From NCBI GenBank assembly GCA_024278655.1, contig JAJRSV010000148.1, positions 1 through 6,826 of the forward strand: a DNA stretch of 6,826 nt. Reading direction: 5' to 3'. Source of the DNA: Bacteroidota bacterium. Its GTDB lineage: Bacteria; Bacteroidota; Ignavibacteria; Ignavibacteriales; Ignavibacteriaceae. The translations under genes were made by a program, and so were the position numbers. Under the pieces are notes generated by a model that was not told the DNA's origin, did no database searches, and was given only the letters and a program-made list of their open reading frames with translations. Shown here piece after piece: positions 1 through 6,826 of this stretch. The first letter of the stretch is position 1. The number at the start of each line of letters is the position of its first letter.

Positions 1-63
1 ATGATCCCTGAACTCGTCGGTCTCTTTTTCCTGAACAGCTTTATCTATAATTTTCTCGTCCAT
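1..63 (-). CDS. ccoG: N-terminus of probable CcoG, cbb3 oxidase accessory protein (partial)
   Basis: Only the first 21 codons are inside the window (MDEKIIDKAVQEKETDEFRDH); the frame is open to the window edge. An in-frame TAG two codons upstream of the ATG leaves this as the only ATG start. No Shine-Dalgarno sequence is evident close to it. The call rests mainly on position: in FCB-group cco clusters ccoG (FixG) follows ccoP. The ending ETDEFRDH also resembles the short soluble segment with an S/E-F-R-D motif found near CcoG N-termini ahead of the first membrane helix. CcoG is a membrane protein with ferredoxin-type clusters implicated in copper handling for cbb3 assembly. No diagnostic CxxC motif is visible because the gene is cut, so identity is inferred from context. 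Confidence 0.62.
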   Translation of the reverse strand, partial: MDEKIIDKAVQEKETDEFRDH

Positions 64-115
64 AAGCTATTAGATATAATACTTTTCAAATGGTTTCACT
101 CCCCCATATTATAAT

Positions 116-970
116 TTACATCGAAGAACTTCCGCTATTATCAGCCGCGGGTTCTTCCCATTTTTCTCCTTCGGGTGCTTTCGGGTTTGCAGGTGTTGTT
201 CCCTGCAAGCTTAACACGTAACTGGCAACTTCCTGGATCTGACGCGGACTTAATTGCGTTTCCCACCTAATCATACCTTTGGCGGGAACTCCGTACTTAA
301 TTGTTTTAAATACGTTTTTAATTCCGCCGCCATGAATCCAGTATTCATCGGTTAAGTTTGGTCCAACCAATCCGCCGCCGTCATCCAGATGGCAGGCAAC
401 GCAGTTCTTTTTGAATATCTCTTTTCCTGCCGATAAAGATGCCGCATCGGTAAGCATTGTAACGGTCTCTTCGTTAATCATTGCTCCCGATTCAATTAAC
501 TCTGCCTTTTGCATTGCGGCAAGCTTCATCTCTTCTTCGTATTCTTCGTACTGAAGTTTACCGGTATGGAATACATGATAGTTTAACAGATAGTAAATAC
601 CGAAGAGTATCGTAAAGTAAAACAATCCGTTAAACCATGGCGGAATTCTGTTGTCGAGTTCCCGTATTCCGTCGTACTCATGTTCAAGAAGTATGTCGGC
701 TTCTTTTTCAATAGGTGTTGAACGGGTGAGCATATATTTAACTTTGTCCCAAAGCGACTCGCCCTGTTTCAGTTCCCTGTCTTTTCTCGATTCAAAATAA
801 ATCAACCCGAGAAATGCAATCATAACAATTATCACCAGAGCTACGGCAATTATATCATAGTATCCGGGCGGATAATCGGACTGACCGGCAGCTTGTGTAA
901 AGCTGAAAGCAGACACAAGTATAGAAATTAGTAGAATGAAATTAAATCGGTTGAAAAATTTACTTCTCAT
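116..970 (-). CDS. ccoP: cbb3-type cytochrome c oxidase subunit III, mono-heme CcoP
   Basis: Membrane-bound cytochrome c subunit that passes electrons towards CcoO/CcoN. Numbered from the ATG at 970 (284 aa): a signal-peptide-like hydrophobic segment at about 8-28, a membrane helix at about 39-59, and the conserved FixP N-terminal region at about 98-134 (YDGIRELDNRIPPWF followed by a helix). A charged Glu/Lys-rich stretch follows. One cytochrome c domain then carries the heme site CVACH (C190, C193, H194; bases 389-403) and the probable axial Met at M233 in KGMIRW. Proteobacterial CcoP usually has two CxxCH sites; this has one, as is common in Bacteroidetes-type enzymes. The tail is Pro/Glu/Ser-rich. 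An in-frame GTG at 979 would add three residues, but that GTG lies inside the Shine-Dalgarno AGGTG (977-981), which sits 6 bases before the ATG, so 970 is preferred. The gene overlaps the end of ccoQ by 11 bases, suggesting translational coupling. Confidence 0.94.
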   Translation of the reverse strand: MRSKFFNRFNFILLISILVSAFSFTQAAGQSDYPPGYYDIIAVALVIIVMIAFLGLIYFESRKDRELKQGESLWDKVKYMLTRSTPIEKEADILLEHEYDGIRELDNRIPPWFNGLFYFTILFGIYYLLNYHVFHTGKLQYEEYEEEMKLAAMQKAELIESGAMINEETVTMLTDAASLSAGKEIFKKNCVACHLDDGGGLVGPNLTDEYWIHGGGIKNVFKTIKYGVPAKGMIRWETQLSPRQIQEVASYVLSLQGTTPANPKAPEGEKWEEPAADNSGSSSM

Positions 971-1163
971 TTTTTTCACCTGCTAAGTTTGAAAATTCAT
1001 TTTCTTCCGGTTCAAGCGGGAGCTGTGCCATTTCCTTCAAATATTTTTTATCCAGTCTCGAAATCCAGACAACCATTACGATAAAGAATATTAAAAACAG
1101 GAACAACGATATTATCGGAAAAATATCAACTCCCTGAATCGATTGTAAAGTATCTTTTATCAT
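960..1163 (-). CDS. ccoQ: small cbb3 oxidase subunit, CcoQ-like
   Basis: A 67-residue protein with one membrane helix at about 14-36, an Arg/Lys-rich segment straight after it (SRLDKKYLKEM), then a hydrophilic tail with PLEPEE. This layout (short N-terminus, single helix, charged cytosolic tail, about 60-70 aa) is that of CcoQ/FixQ, a non-catalytic subunit that stabilises the CcoP-CcoNO interaction. Sequence conservation in this family is low, so the assignment leans on position between ccoNO and ccoP. It starts 11 bases after the ccoNO stop codon, with no clear Shine-Dalgarno sequence in the short AT-rich gap, and its last 11 bases overlap ccoP. It probably depends on ribosomes arriving from ccoNO. 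Confidence 0.85.
   Translation of the reverse strand: MIKDTLQSIQGVDIFPIISLFLFLIFFIVMVVWISRLDKKYLKEMAQLPLEPEENEFSNLAGEKNEK
977..981 (-). promoter_or_regulatory. ribosome binding site deciding the ccoP start
   Basis: AGGTG on the minus strand, inside the end of ccoQ, lies 6 bases before the ATG at 970. A possible GTG start at 979 falls inside this site and so is unlikely to be the initiator. Confidence 0.6.
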
Positions 1164-1174
1164 TTTATATAACT

Positions 1175-3304
1175 TTATTTATTTTCTGATAAATCACTCG
1201 CTTTAATATCGGTGCCCAACCTTTGCAGATATGCAATAAGAGCAATAATCTCTTTATTCGGTTCCGCAGGTATGCCTGCATTCTGCAAATCTTCGGCAAT
1301 CTGTTCCGCCTGTGCCATTAACTCATCGGTAGCAATTTCTTCATATCCATCCGGATACGGAACACCCAATGTACGCATCACATTAATTTTAGTAGGTGTT
1401 GTCGAAATATCAAGGTCGTTTGTCAACAACCATGGATACGAAGGCATAATTGAACCGGGCGACATACTACGCGGATTTTCCATATGCAGATAATGCCACA
1501 GGTTCGGGTACTTACCGCCTACACGATGCAAATCCGGTCCGGTTCTTTTTGAACCCCAAAGGAACGGATGATCGTAAACGAATTCACCGGCTTTTGAGTA
1601 CTCGCCGTATCTTTCCGTTTCCGAACGGAACGGACGGATAAGCTGTGAGTGGCAGTTATTGCAGCCCTCACGAATGTAGATATCCCTTCCCTGAAGTTCC
1701 AACGGTGTGTACGGCTTAACCGAGGCAATTGTAGGTATATTCGATTTGACCATAAACATCGGAACGAACTCAACAAGGGTTCCGACCAAAATGGCAACAA
1801 AAGCAAGCACGGTAAACACAGCGGCTTTGCCTTCCAGCCAGCGGTGGCGGAGTCCCTTTACGAATCTGTCCGGTTTCTTGTCCATCGGCGGAGCTTCCGC
1901 AGCTTCTTCGGCAAGGAATGAACCCTGCTTCATTGTTTTAACCAGGTTATACATCATTATAACCACACCTGTTAAGTACAGCGTGCCGCCGAACATTCTA
2001 ATCATATACATCGGAATGATCTGTAAAACTGTTTCGAGGAAGTTCGGATACTGTAAAACACCCGATGCATCAAACTGCTTCCACATTAACGACTGTGCAA
2101 TTCCTGCCCAATACATCGACGAGGCGTAGAAAACAATACCAAGTGTTGCAATCCAGAAGTGCAGGTTCGCTAATTTTTTTGAGTACAAATCGGTTCGGTA
2201 TAATTTGGGAACAAGCCAGTAAAGCATTCCGAACGCAAGCATACCGTTCCAACCAAGTGCGCCGATATGTACGTGAGAAATAATCCAATCGGTAAAGTGC
2301 GCAATTGCATTCACGTTTTTAAGCGAGAGCATCGGACCTTCGAAAGTCGACATACCGTAAGCGGTAACTGCAACCACCATAAATTTAAGGATAGGATCCT
2401 CTCTTACCCTGTCCCATGCACCACGTAAAGTCAAAAGCCCGTTAAGCATACCACCCCACGAAGGCGCGATAAGCATAATCGAAAAAACCGTTCCGAGCGA
2501 CTGCGCCCAATCGGGCAATGCGGAATAGAGTAAGTGGTGTGGACCAGCCCAGATGTAAATGAAAATCAACGCCCAAAAATGGAGAATAGATAACCGGTAC
2601 GAATAAATCGGTCGGTTTGCTGCTTTCGGTAAAAAGTAGTACATCAAACCGAGAACCGGTGTTGTTAAAAAGAATGCAACCGCATTATGTCCGTACCACC
2701 ACTGGACCAAAGCATCCTGAACGCCTGCATAAATGGGATAGCTTTTCATAAAGCTTGCAGGAAGCTCAAGCGAATTTACAACGTGCAGAACCGTTATTGT
2801 AACCCAGGTTGCAATGTAGAACCATATAGCAACATACATGTGCTTTTCTCTTCTCTTGAATATGGTTCCGAACATGTTTATACCGAAGATTATCCACACA
2901 ACTGCAATTGCAATATCGATAGGCCATTCAAGCTCAGCATATTCTTTACTTGTAGTAAGACCCAGCGGAAGTGTTATTGCAGCCGAAACAATTATAAGCT
3001 GCCATCCCCAAAAGTGGATGTTGCTTAATAAATCGTTGAACATCCGTGCTTTGCACAAACGCTGCAACGAATAGTAAACGCCGGTAAAGATAGCGTTACC
3101 AACGAAAGCAAAAATAACGGCATTCGTATGCAACGGTCTTATTCTGCCGAACGTCAGGAATGAAATGTCGAAATTTAATGCAGGCATAAAAAGCTGCGTA
3201 GCAATCAGCACTCCGACAAGCATCCCTATAAAACCCCACAGTACTGTTGCAAGAGCAAATTTCCTTACGATTCCGTTATCGTAACTGAATTTTTCTAACT
3301 CCAT
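1175..3304 (-). CDS. ccoNO: fused cbb3-type cytochrome c oxidase subunits I and II (CcoN-CcoO)
   Basis: Catalytic oxidase core, 709 aa. Residues about 1-456 are CcoN: a polytopic heme-copper subunit with H59 (low-spin heme b), H206, H256 and H257 (CuB), Y250 (in YIWAGPHH, the cross-linked active-site Tyr of the cbb3 family), H344 (heme b3) and H346 (heme b), plus E121 and E124 in the conserved SKEYAELEWP. These roles follow from alignment by eye with characterised cbb3 enzymes. A charged, Ala/Pro-rich linker (about 457-492) joins it to CcoO: membrane helix at about 494-516, heme c site CNNCH (C548, C551, H552), the conserved GEFVYDHPFLWGSKRTGPDL block, and probable axial Met M620 in GSIMPSYPWL. 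There is no stop codon or frameshift at the junction. The ATG is preceded by AGGAG (3314-3318) with 9-base spacing. All catalytic ligands are present, so the enzyme should be functional. It lies 28 bases downstream of ccoS. Confidence 0.97.
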   Translation of the reverse strand: MELEKFSYDNGIVRKFALATVLWGFIGMLVGVLIATQLFMPALNFDISFLTFGRIRPLHTNAVIFAFVGNAIFTGVYYSLQRLCKARMFNDLLSNIHFWGWQLIIVSAAITLPLGLTTSKEYAELEWPIDIAIAVVWIIFGINMFGTIFKRREKHMYVAIWFYIATWVTITVLHVVNSLELPASFMKSYPIYAGVQDALVQWWYGHNAVAFFLTTPVLGLMYYFLPKAANRPIYSYRLSILHFWALIFIYIWAGPHHLLYSALPDWAQSLGTVFSIMLIAPSWGGMLNGLLTLRGAWDRVREDPILKFMVVAVTAYGMSTFEGPMLSLKNVNAIAHFTDWIISHVHIGALGWNGMLAFGMLYWLVPKLYRTDLYSKKLANLHFWIATLGIVFYASSMYWAGIAQSLMWKQFDASGVLQYPNFLETVLQIIPMYMIRMFGGTLYLTGVVIMMYNLVKTMKQGSFLAEEAAEAPPMDKKPDRFVKGLRHRWLEGKAAVFTVLAFVAILVGTLVEFVPMFMVKSNIPTIASVKPYTPLELQGRDIYIREGCNNCHSQLIRPFRSETERYGEYSKAGEFVYDHPFLWGSKRTGPDLHRVGGKYPNLWHYLHMENPRSMSPGSIMPSYPWLLTNDLDISTTPTKINVMRTLGVPYPDGYEEIATDELMAQAEQIAEDLQNAGIPAEPNKEIIALIAYLQRLGTDIKASDLSENK

Positions 3305-3313
3305 AAAACGGCA

Positions 3314-3318
3314 CTCCT
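3314..3318 (-). promoter_or_regulatory. ribosome binding site for ccoNO
   Basis: The minus strand carries AGGAG (within CAGGAGTG) 9 bases before the ccoNO ATG. It confirms that start and serves as an internal reference for Shine-Dalgarno spacing in this genome. Confidence 0.75.
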
Positions 3319-3332
3319 GATTGAGTTATGAA

Positions 3333-3503
3333 TTATTTTTTCTTTTTAGAATTTTTGTCTTCATCTTCATCATCAAAGAGAATTCTTACGGAAGGAGTAT
3401 AGGTATCCTTAAACTGTCCGCTTTTAACCGCCCATAAAAATGCGGCTAAAAACGAACCGGCTACGAATAAACTTGCACCTATTAGTACGGCTATTACCGA
3501 GAT
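3333..3503 (-). CDS. ccoS: cbb3 oxidase maturation protein CcoS, with apparent ATC start codon
   Basis: A 56-residue reading frame: one membrane helix at about 2-24, then the family's hallmark LWAVKSGQFKDTYTPSVRIL followed by FDDEDED and a Lys-rich end. CcoS is a small inner-membrane protein needed for inserting heme and copper into CcoN. In this frame no ATG, GTG or TTG exists between the upstream in-frame TAA and the conserved region. The codon matching the usual initiator Met (family start M-S-V) is ATC at 3501-3503. It is preceded by AAGGAG (3513-3518) with 9 bases of spacing, the same as for ccoNO. I therefore place the start at this ATC; a substitution in an original ATG or a sequencing error would look the same. 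It overlaps the end of the ATPase gene by 10 bases. Product identity is secure; the start codon is inferred. Confidence 0.9.
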   Translation of the reverse strand: MSVIAVLIGASLFVAGSFLAAFLWAVKSGQFKDTYTPSVRILFDDEDEDKNSKKKK

Positions 3504-5926
3504 AGCAAACCTCTCCTTCTTGCTAAAATGTTAGTTACAACTGTTGAGAAAACAACGACCGAAATTGAACTGACGGGCATCAGAATAGCGGCAACAATAG
3601 GAGAAAGCAATCCCTGCACGGCAAATCCTAATCCGATCAGGTTATATAAAAACGAAATTGCAAAACTAATAAAAATAATGTTAATACTTGTTCCGGAAAA
3701 TTTAAGAAATTCCGGCAAAACATTTAACCTGTCTGCCGATAAAATTGCATCACTCGCAGGCGAAAACGCACCGGTTTCTTCGGTTACCGCAATACCTACA
3801 TCACTCTGTTTTAATGCACCGGCATCATTCAATCCGTCGCCTATCATCAAAACTTTTCTACCCTGACTCTGCAAAGTCTTGATGTATTCCAGTTTATCCA
3901 CCGGCGCCTGGTTGAACCGCAACTGCTTTTCGTCATCGAAGTAACGAAGAAGATTTTCCTTTTCGCCTTCGTTATCGCCTGAGAGTAAAAACAGTTTATA
4001 CTTCTTCTTCAACGAACCGATTACCTTTCCAACACCTTCCCTGTATGAATTCGAAAGTTCGAAATATCCTGTCTGTTCTCCGTCTATAGAAAGATAAACT
4101 TTTGTGGATGCGGGTGATGATTGGTTTCGCTCTTTGTCTGCTTTATTAGAAACGGAATTACCGGTAACATACTTTGCCGAACCCATTTTAACTTTTCTTC
4201 CGAATACAACTCCTTCCAAACCTAAACCTGTTTCTTCTCTAAAACCGGTAACCGGAAAAATCTCATCTTCCTGAAGAGCATCGTATATTTTTTTACTTAA
4301 AGGATGAACCGAATTTCTAACAAGCGATTTAACAAGCTTTTGCTCGAAAGGTGAAAGCACTTTCCCATGAAAAAACAAATCCGATTTTCCCGGCTTAGTA
4401 AGCGTGCCTGTTTTATCGAATACAATCGTATCGACTTTTGCAAGTTCTTCTATCGCGGCAGCGTTTTTCATATAAAATTTATTTCTGCCGAAAATTCTTA
4501 ACGTGTTTCCCAAGGTAAACGGAGTTGATAAAGCAAGGGCACAGGGACACGCAATTATAAGCACAGCAGTAAAAACACTTATAGCCATTGCTGTGCTTTG
4601 CTGCATCCAGAACAAAGCGGCACCGATTGCAATTAATAAAATCACCGCGGTAAAATACTTGCTTACAACGTTCGATATTTTCGTGAATTCGCTTTGAGTG
4701 TTTTTGGAATAGTTATCGTCATTCCACAACTGCGTTAAATACGATTGCGAAACTTCTTTTATCACCTCAAGCTCAATCGCACCGCCCAACTGTCTTCCGC
4801 CCGCATAAATCATCTCTCCCGAAACTTTCTCAACCGGTTTCGATTCGCCGGTAACAAAGCTGTAATCTATTTTTCCTTCTCCGTTGAAAAGAATAGAATC
4901 AGCAGGAATGATTTCATTTTGCCGGATGACAATCCTGTTACCTACGGAAAGTTTCGAAATGGGAATAGAGATTTCCTTTCCGTCTTTTTTAATTGTAGTA
5001 GAAAGAGGAAAGTAAGATTTGTAAGTGCGTTCGAAGTTTAAGCGGTCGTAAGTTTTTTCCTGGAATAATTTTCCCAAAAGCAAAAAGAAGACCAGTCCCG
5101 AAAGCGAATCGAAGTAGCCGGCTCCGGTGCCGGATAAAATTTCGTAACTGCTTCTGATAAACAGCACCAGAATTCCCAATGAAATCGGAAAGTCGATGTT
5201 GATGATTTTCTTGCGCAGTCCTTTAATCGCCGAACCGAAATATTCCCAGCCCGAATAGAAGAAAACAGGCAGCGCTAAAATCAGATTGAGATAAGAGAAC
5301 AGCTTTCCGTAAAACGAATCCAGCGAACCGGTCGAAAAATATTCGGGAAGACTGAACAGCATAATATTTCCGAAAGCAAAACCGGCTATACCTATTCTGT
5401 AATAAAGCGTTTTCTTTCTTTTGTCGTCGTGTGTTTCATCCCGCGTGTCCAAAAGAATTTGCGGCTCATAACCGATTGTTGCGAGAAGCTGAACAAGCTC
5501 TTTAAGAGTAATTTTATTATGATTAAACGTAACGGATAATTTTTTCTTGAGGAAATCAACCTGAGAGCGGACAACACCGGAGTTTAATTTATAAAGATTT
5601 TCAAGCAGCCAGATGCACGAGCTGCAGTGCATTTGAGGGATATCGAAAGTAACTTTGCTTATATCGCCTTCGCTGAAATCTATGAGTTGTTTTACAGTCT
5701 CCACATCATCCAGATAACCGAACTTAGATGGCGAGACCGAGTCAGGTGAGATACCGGGGTTTTTCTCAAAGTCGTAGTAATTACAAAGACGGTTTTCATC
5801 CAGAATTTCATAAACGGTTTTACAGCCGTTACAACAGAAAATTTTATCATCAATTCTGATTGAGTCGTCCCCGCACTCATCACCGCAATGATAACAAATT
5901 AGTTTTGTCTTTAACTGTTCACTCAT
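3494..5926 (-). CDS. ccoI: CcoI/FixI-type Cu(I)-exporting P1B ATPase for cbb3 assembly
   Basis: An 810-residue copper-translocating ATPase, numbered from the ATG at 5926. It starts with a Cys-rich domain typical of CcoI (C11xxC14, then C31-C32xxC35), followed by a heavy-metal-associated domain with MHCSSC (C101, C104). Eight membrane helices are visible at about 175-195, 210-228, 245-260, 275-290, 423-443, 448-470, 748-768 and 772-797. Enzymatic motifs are intact: TGES (359-362), metal-site CPC (460-462), phosphorylation DKTGT (504-508), HP of the nucleotide domain (541-542), SGDN (649-652) and GDGLND (696-701), then MPVSS near 783-787 in the last helix region. The family delivers Cu(I) out of the cytosol for the CuB site rather than for copper resistance; its place directly before ccoS-ccoNO supports that role. 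A TTG immediately upstream could also initiate, but ATG is preferred; no clear Shine-Dalgarno precedes either. It is probably the first gene of the operon. Confidence 0.95.
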   Translation of the reverse strand: MSEQLKTKLICYHCGDECGDDSIRIDDKIFCCNGCKTVYEILDENRLCNYYDFEKNPGISPDSVSPSKFGYLDDVETVKQLIDFSEGDISKVTFDIPQMHCSSCIWLLENLYKLNSGVVRSQVDFLKKKLSVTFNHNKITLKELVQLLATIGYEPQILLDTRDETHDDKRKKTLYYRIGIAGFAFGNIMLFSLPEYFSTGSLDSFYGKLFSYLNLILALPVFFYSGWEYFGSAIKGLRKKIINIDFPISLGILVLFIRSSYEILSGTGAGYFDSLSGLVFFLLLGKLFQEKTYDRLNFERTYKSYFPLSTTIKKDGKEISIPISKLSVGNRIVIRQNEIIPADSILFNGEGKIDYSFVTGESKPVEKVSGEMIYAGGRQLGGAIELEVIKEVSQSYLTQLWNDDNYSKNTQSEFTKISNVVSKYFTAVILLIAIGAALFWMQQSTAMAISVFTAVLIIACPCALALSTPFTLGNTLRIFGRNKFYMKNAAAIEELAKVDTIVFDKTGTLTKPGKSDLFFHGKVLSPFEQKLVKSLVRNSVHPLSKKIYDALQEDEIFPVTGFREETGLGLEGVVFGRKVKMGSAKYVTGNSVSNKADKERNQSSPASTKVYLSIDGEQTGYFELSNSYREGVGKVIGSLKKKYKLFLLSGDNEGEKENLLRYFDDEKQLRFNQAPVDKLEYIKTLQSQGRKVLMIGDGLNDAGALKQSDVGIAVTEETGAFSPASDAILSADRLNVLPEFLKFSGTSINIIFISFAISFLYNLIGLGFAVQGLLSPIVAAILMPVSSISVVVFSTVVTNILARRRGLLSR
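3510..3518 (-). promoter_or_regulatory. strong ribosome binding site for ccoS
   Basis: The minus strand reads AAGGAGAGG here, within the last codons of the ATPase gene. The AAGGAG core ends 9 bases before the ATC at 3503, and there is no standard start codon in the ccoS frame nearby. The site decides where ccoS translation begins. The equivalent AGGAG of ccoNO has the same 9-base spacing to its ATG. Confidence 0.75.
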
Positions 5927-6226
5927 CAATGTAAAGATAATTAGGACTAATAAAATATTGAAAATACCGAATGGTACAAACGGGAATAAGAGTCTGAAAA
6001 ATTTAAGCGGAAATATAATAATAAATTTTCATAAATAAAGAGTTTTTTGTCTGAAATTGGTTTTGGAGAGAAAATAATTTGGAGTGTTAAAAATATCTGT
6101 AATCTATATTGGTAATTTTAGAATAAATATTAACTAATGATGAATTGAGAAGTATTAAATATGCGCGGATGTTAGAATAATTACTCTCCCCCTTTGGGGG
6201 AGCCGGAGGAGCTTTTAAAATAAAAA
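5927..6226 (-). other. AT-rich gap between 5S rRNA and the cco operon; probable leader/promoter region
   Basis: About 300 bases with no credible gene: open frames on both strands are only a few codons long. The stretch from about 5930 to 6180 is very AT-rich and is the natural place for an operon promoter. I could not identify a convincing sigma-70-type or Bacteroidetes-type (TTTG / TAnnTTTG) promoter, nor a full FNR-type palindrome (TTGAT-N4-ATCAA), which would be the expected regulator of an oxygen-limited oxidase. A GC-rich hairpin lies at its 5S-proximal end. Confidence 0.4.
6186..6202 (-). terminator. GC-rich hairpin downstream of 5S rRNA (possible terminator or dispersed palindrome)
   Basis: A perfect 7-bp inverted repeat (CTCCCCC / GGGGGAG) with a 3-base loop, about 25 bases beyond the 5S 3' end in the direction of transcription. 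It stands out sharply from the AT-rich surroundings. The bases following it on the minus strand (AGTAATTATTC) are AT-rich but not a proper U-tract, so it is not a textbook intrinsic terminator. It might instead be a copy of a short genome-wide palindromic repeat. The T-rich run directly after the 5S (6213-6226 read on the minus strand) may also contribute to ending the rRNA transcript. Confidence 0.4.
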
Positions 6227-6340
<114 letters not shown>

Positions 6341-6442
6341 ACTCTAAAAAAATCGGATAAAATAAAAAAATGAAAGACTGAAAGAGCCGAGCCTGAATTG
6401 TTATAAAAAACACTGAGCACGTTACCTGTGAATAAAAATTTA
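6341..6442 (-). other. 23S-5S internal transcribed spacer
   Basis: About 100 bases between the 23S 3' end and the 5S 5' end. It is AT-rich and contains no tRNA-like cloverleaf. It should be removed during processing of the rRNA precursor. Confidence 0.7.

Positions 6443-6826
<384 letters not shown>

Noticed and set aside
1212..3074. Several plus-strand open frames of 63-140 codons opposite ccoNO
   Set aside because: They are antisense shadows of a clearly conserved gene, with no family resemblance and no ribosome sites.
3528..5041. Plus-strand open frames of 64-112 codons opposite the copper ATPase gene
   Set aside because: They are antisense to conserved P-type ATPase sequence, and the translations show only mirrored composition.
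5392..5883. Two minus-strand open frames of about 61-63 codons inside the ATPase gene
   Set aside because: They are out of frame with an intact coding sequence whose motifs are all in the main frame; there is no sign of a frameshift.
3494..5926. The ATPase as a copper or cadmium resistance pump
   Set aside because: The Cys-rich N-terminal domain, SGDN and GDGLND motif variants and position ahead of ccoS-ccoNO fit the CcoI assembly subgroup better than detoxifying CopA or CadA pumps.
5917..5930. TTGATGAGTGAACA at the ATPase start as an FNR/CRP-type site
   Set aside because: Only the TTGAT half matches; the second half is not ATCAA, and the sequence overlaps the start codon, where an activator site would not be expected.

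Overview
The window is the start-to-middle of a cbb3-type (heme-copper, high oxygen affinity) cytochrome c oxidase gene cluster lying just downstream of a ribosomal RNA operon. Everything recognised is on the minus strand, so the biological reading order runs from high to low coordinates: 3' end of 23S rRNA (6826 to about 6443), 5S rRNA (about 6340 to 6227), an AT-rich gap of about 300 bases, a CcoI-type copper P-type ATPase (5926-3494), a tiny ccoS (3503-3333), a fused ccoN-ccoO (3304-1175), ccoQ (1163-960), ccoP (970-116), and the first 21 codons of what is probably ccoG (63-1, cut by the window edge).

The genes form one compact maturation-plus-structure operon. CcoI exports Cu(I) from the cytosol for building the CuB centre. 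CcoS is needed for cofactor insertion. CcoNO carries the catalytic heme b/heme b3-CuB subunit and the membrane-anchored mono-heme cytochrome c in one chain. CcoQ is a one-helix stabilising subunit and CcoP is the second cytochrome c subunit. CcoG is a membrane iron-sulfur copper-handling factor. Spacing is tight: ATPase/ccoS overlap by 10 bases, ccoQ/ccoP overlap by 11 bases, and ccoNO/ccoQ are separated by 11 bases.

Organism: the order ATPase-ccoS-ccoNO-ccoQ-ccoP-ccoG, the N-O fusion, the single-heme CcoP with an extra N-terminal hydrophobic segment, and the AT-leaning composition fit the Bacteroidetes/Chlorobi/Ignavibacteria (FCB) group much better than Proteobacteria. Recognisable Shine-Dalgarno sequences before ccoNO, ccoS and ccoP make a classical Bacteroidetes, which mostly lack them, a little less likely than a relative such as Ignavibacteria. 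This placement is inference; the 23S and 5S sequences would settle it.

The most unusual observation is that ccoS has no ATG, GTG or TTG start available. The only sensible start is an ATC codon, placed exactly 9 bases after a strong Shine-Dalgarno sequence. The rest of the window is a well-formed, apparently intact respiratory operon. I did not find evidence for a new system.
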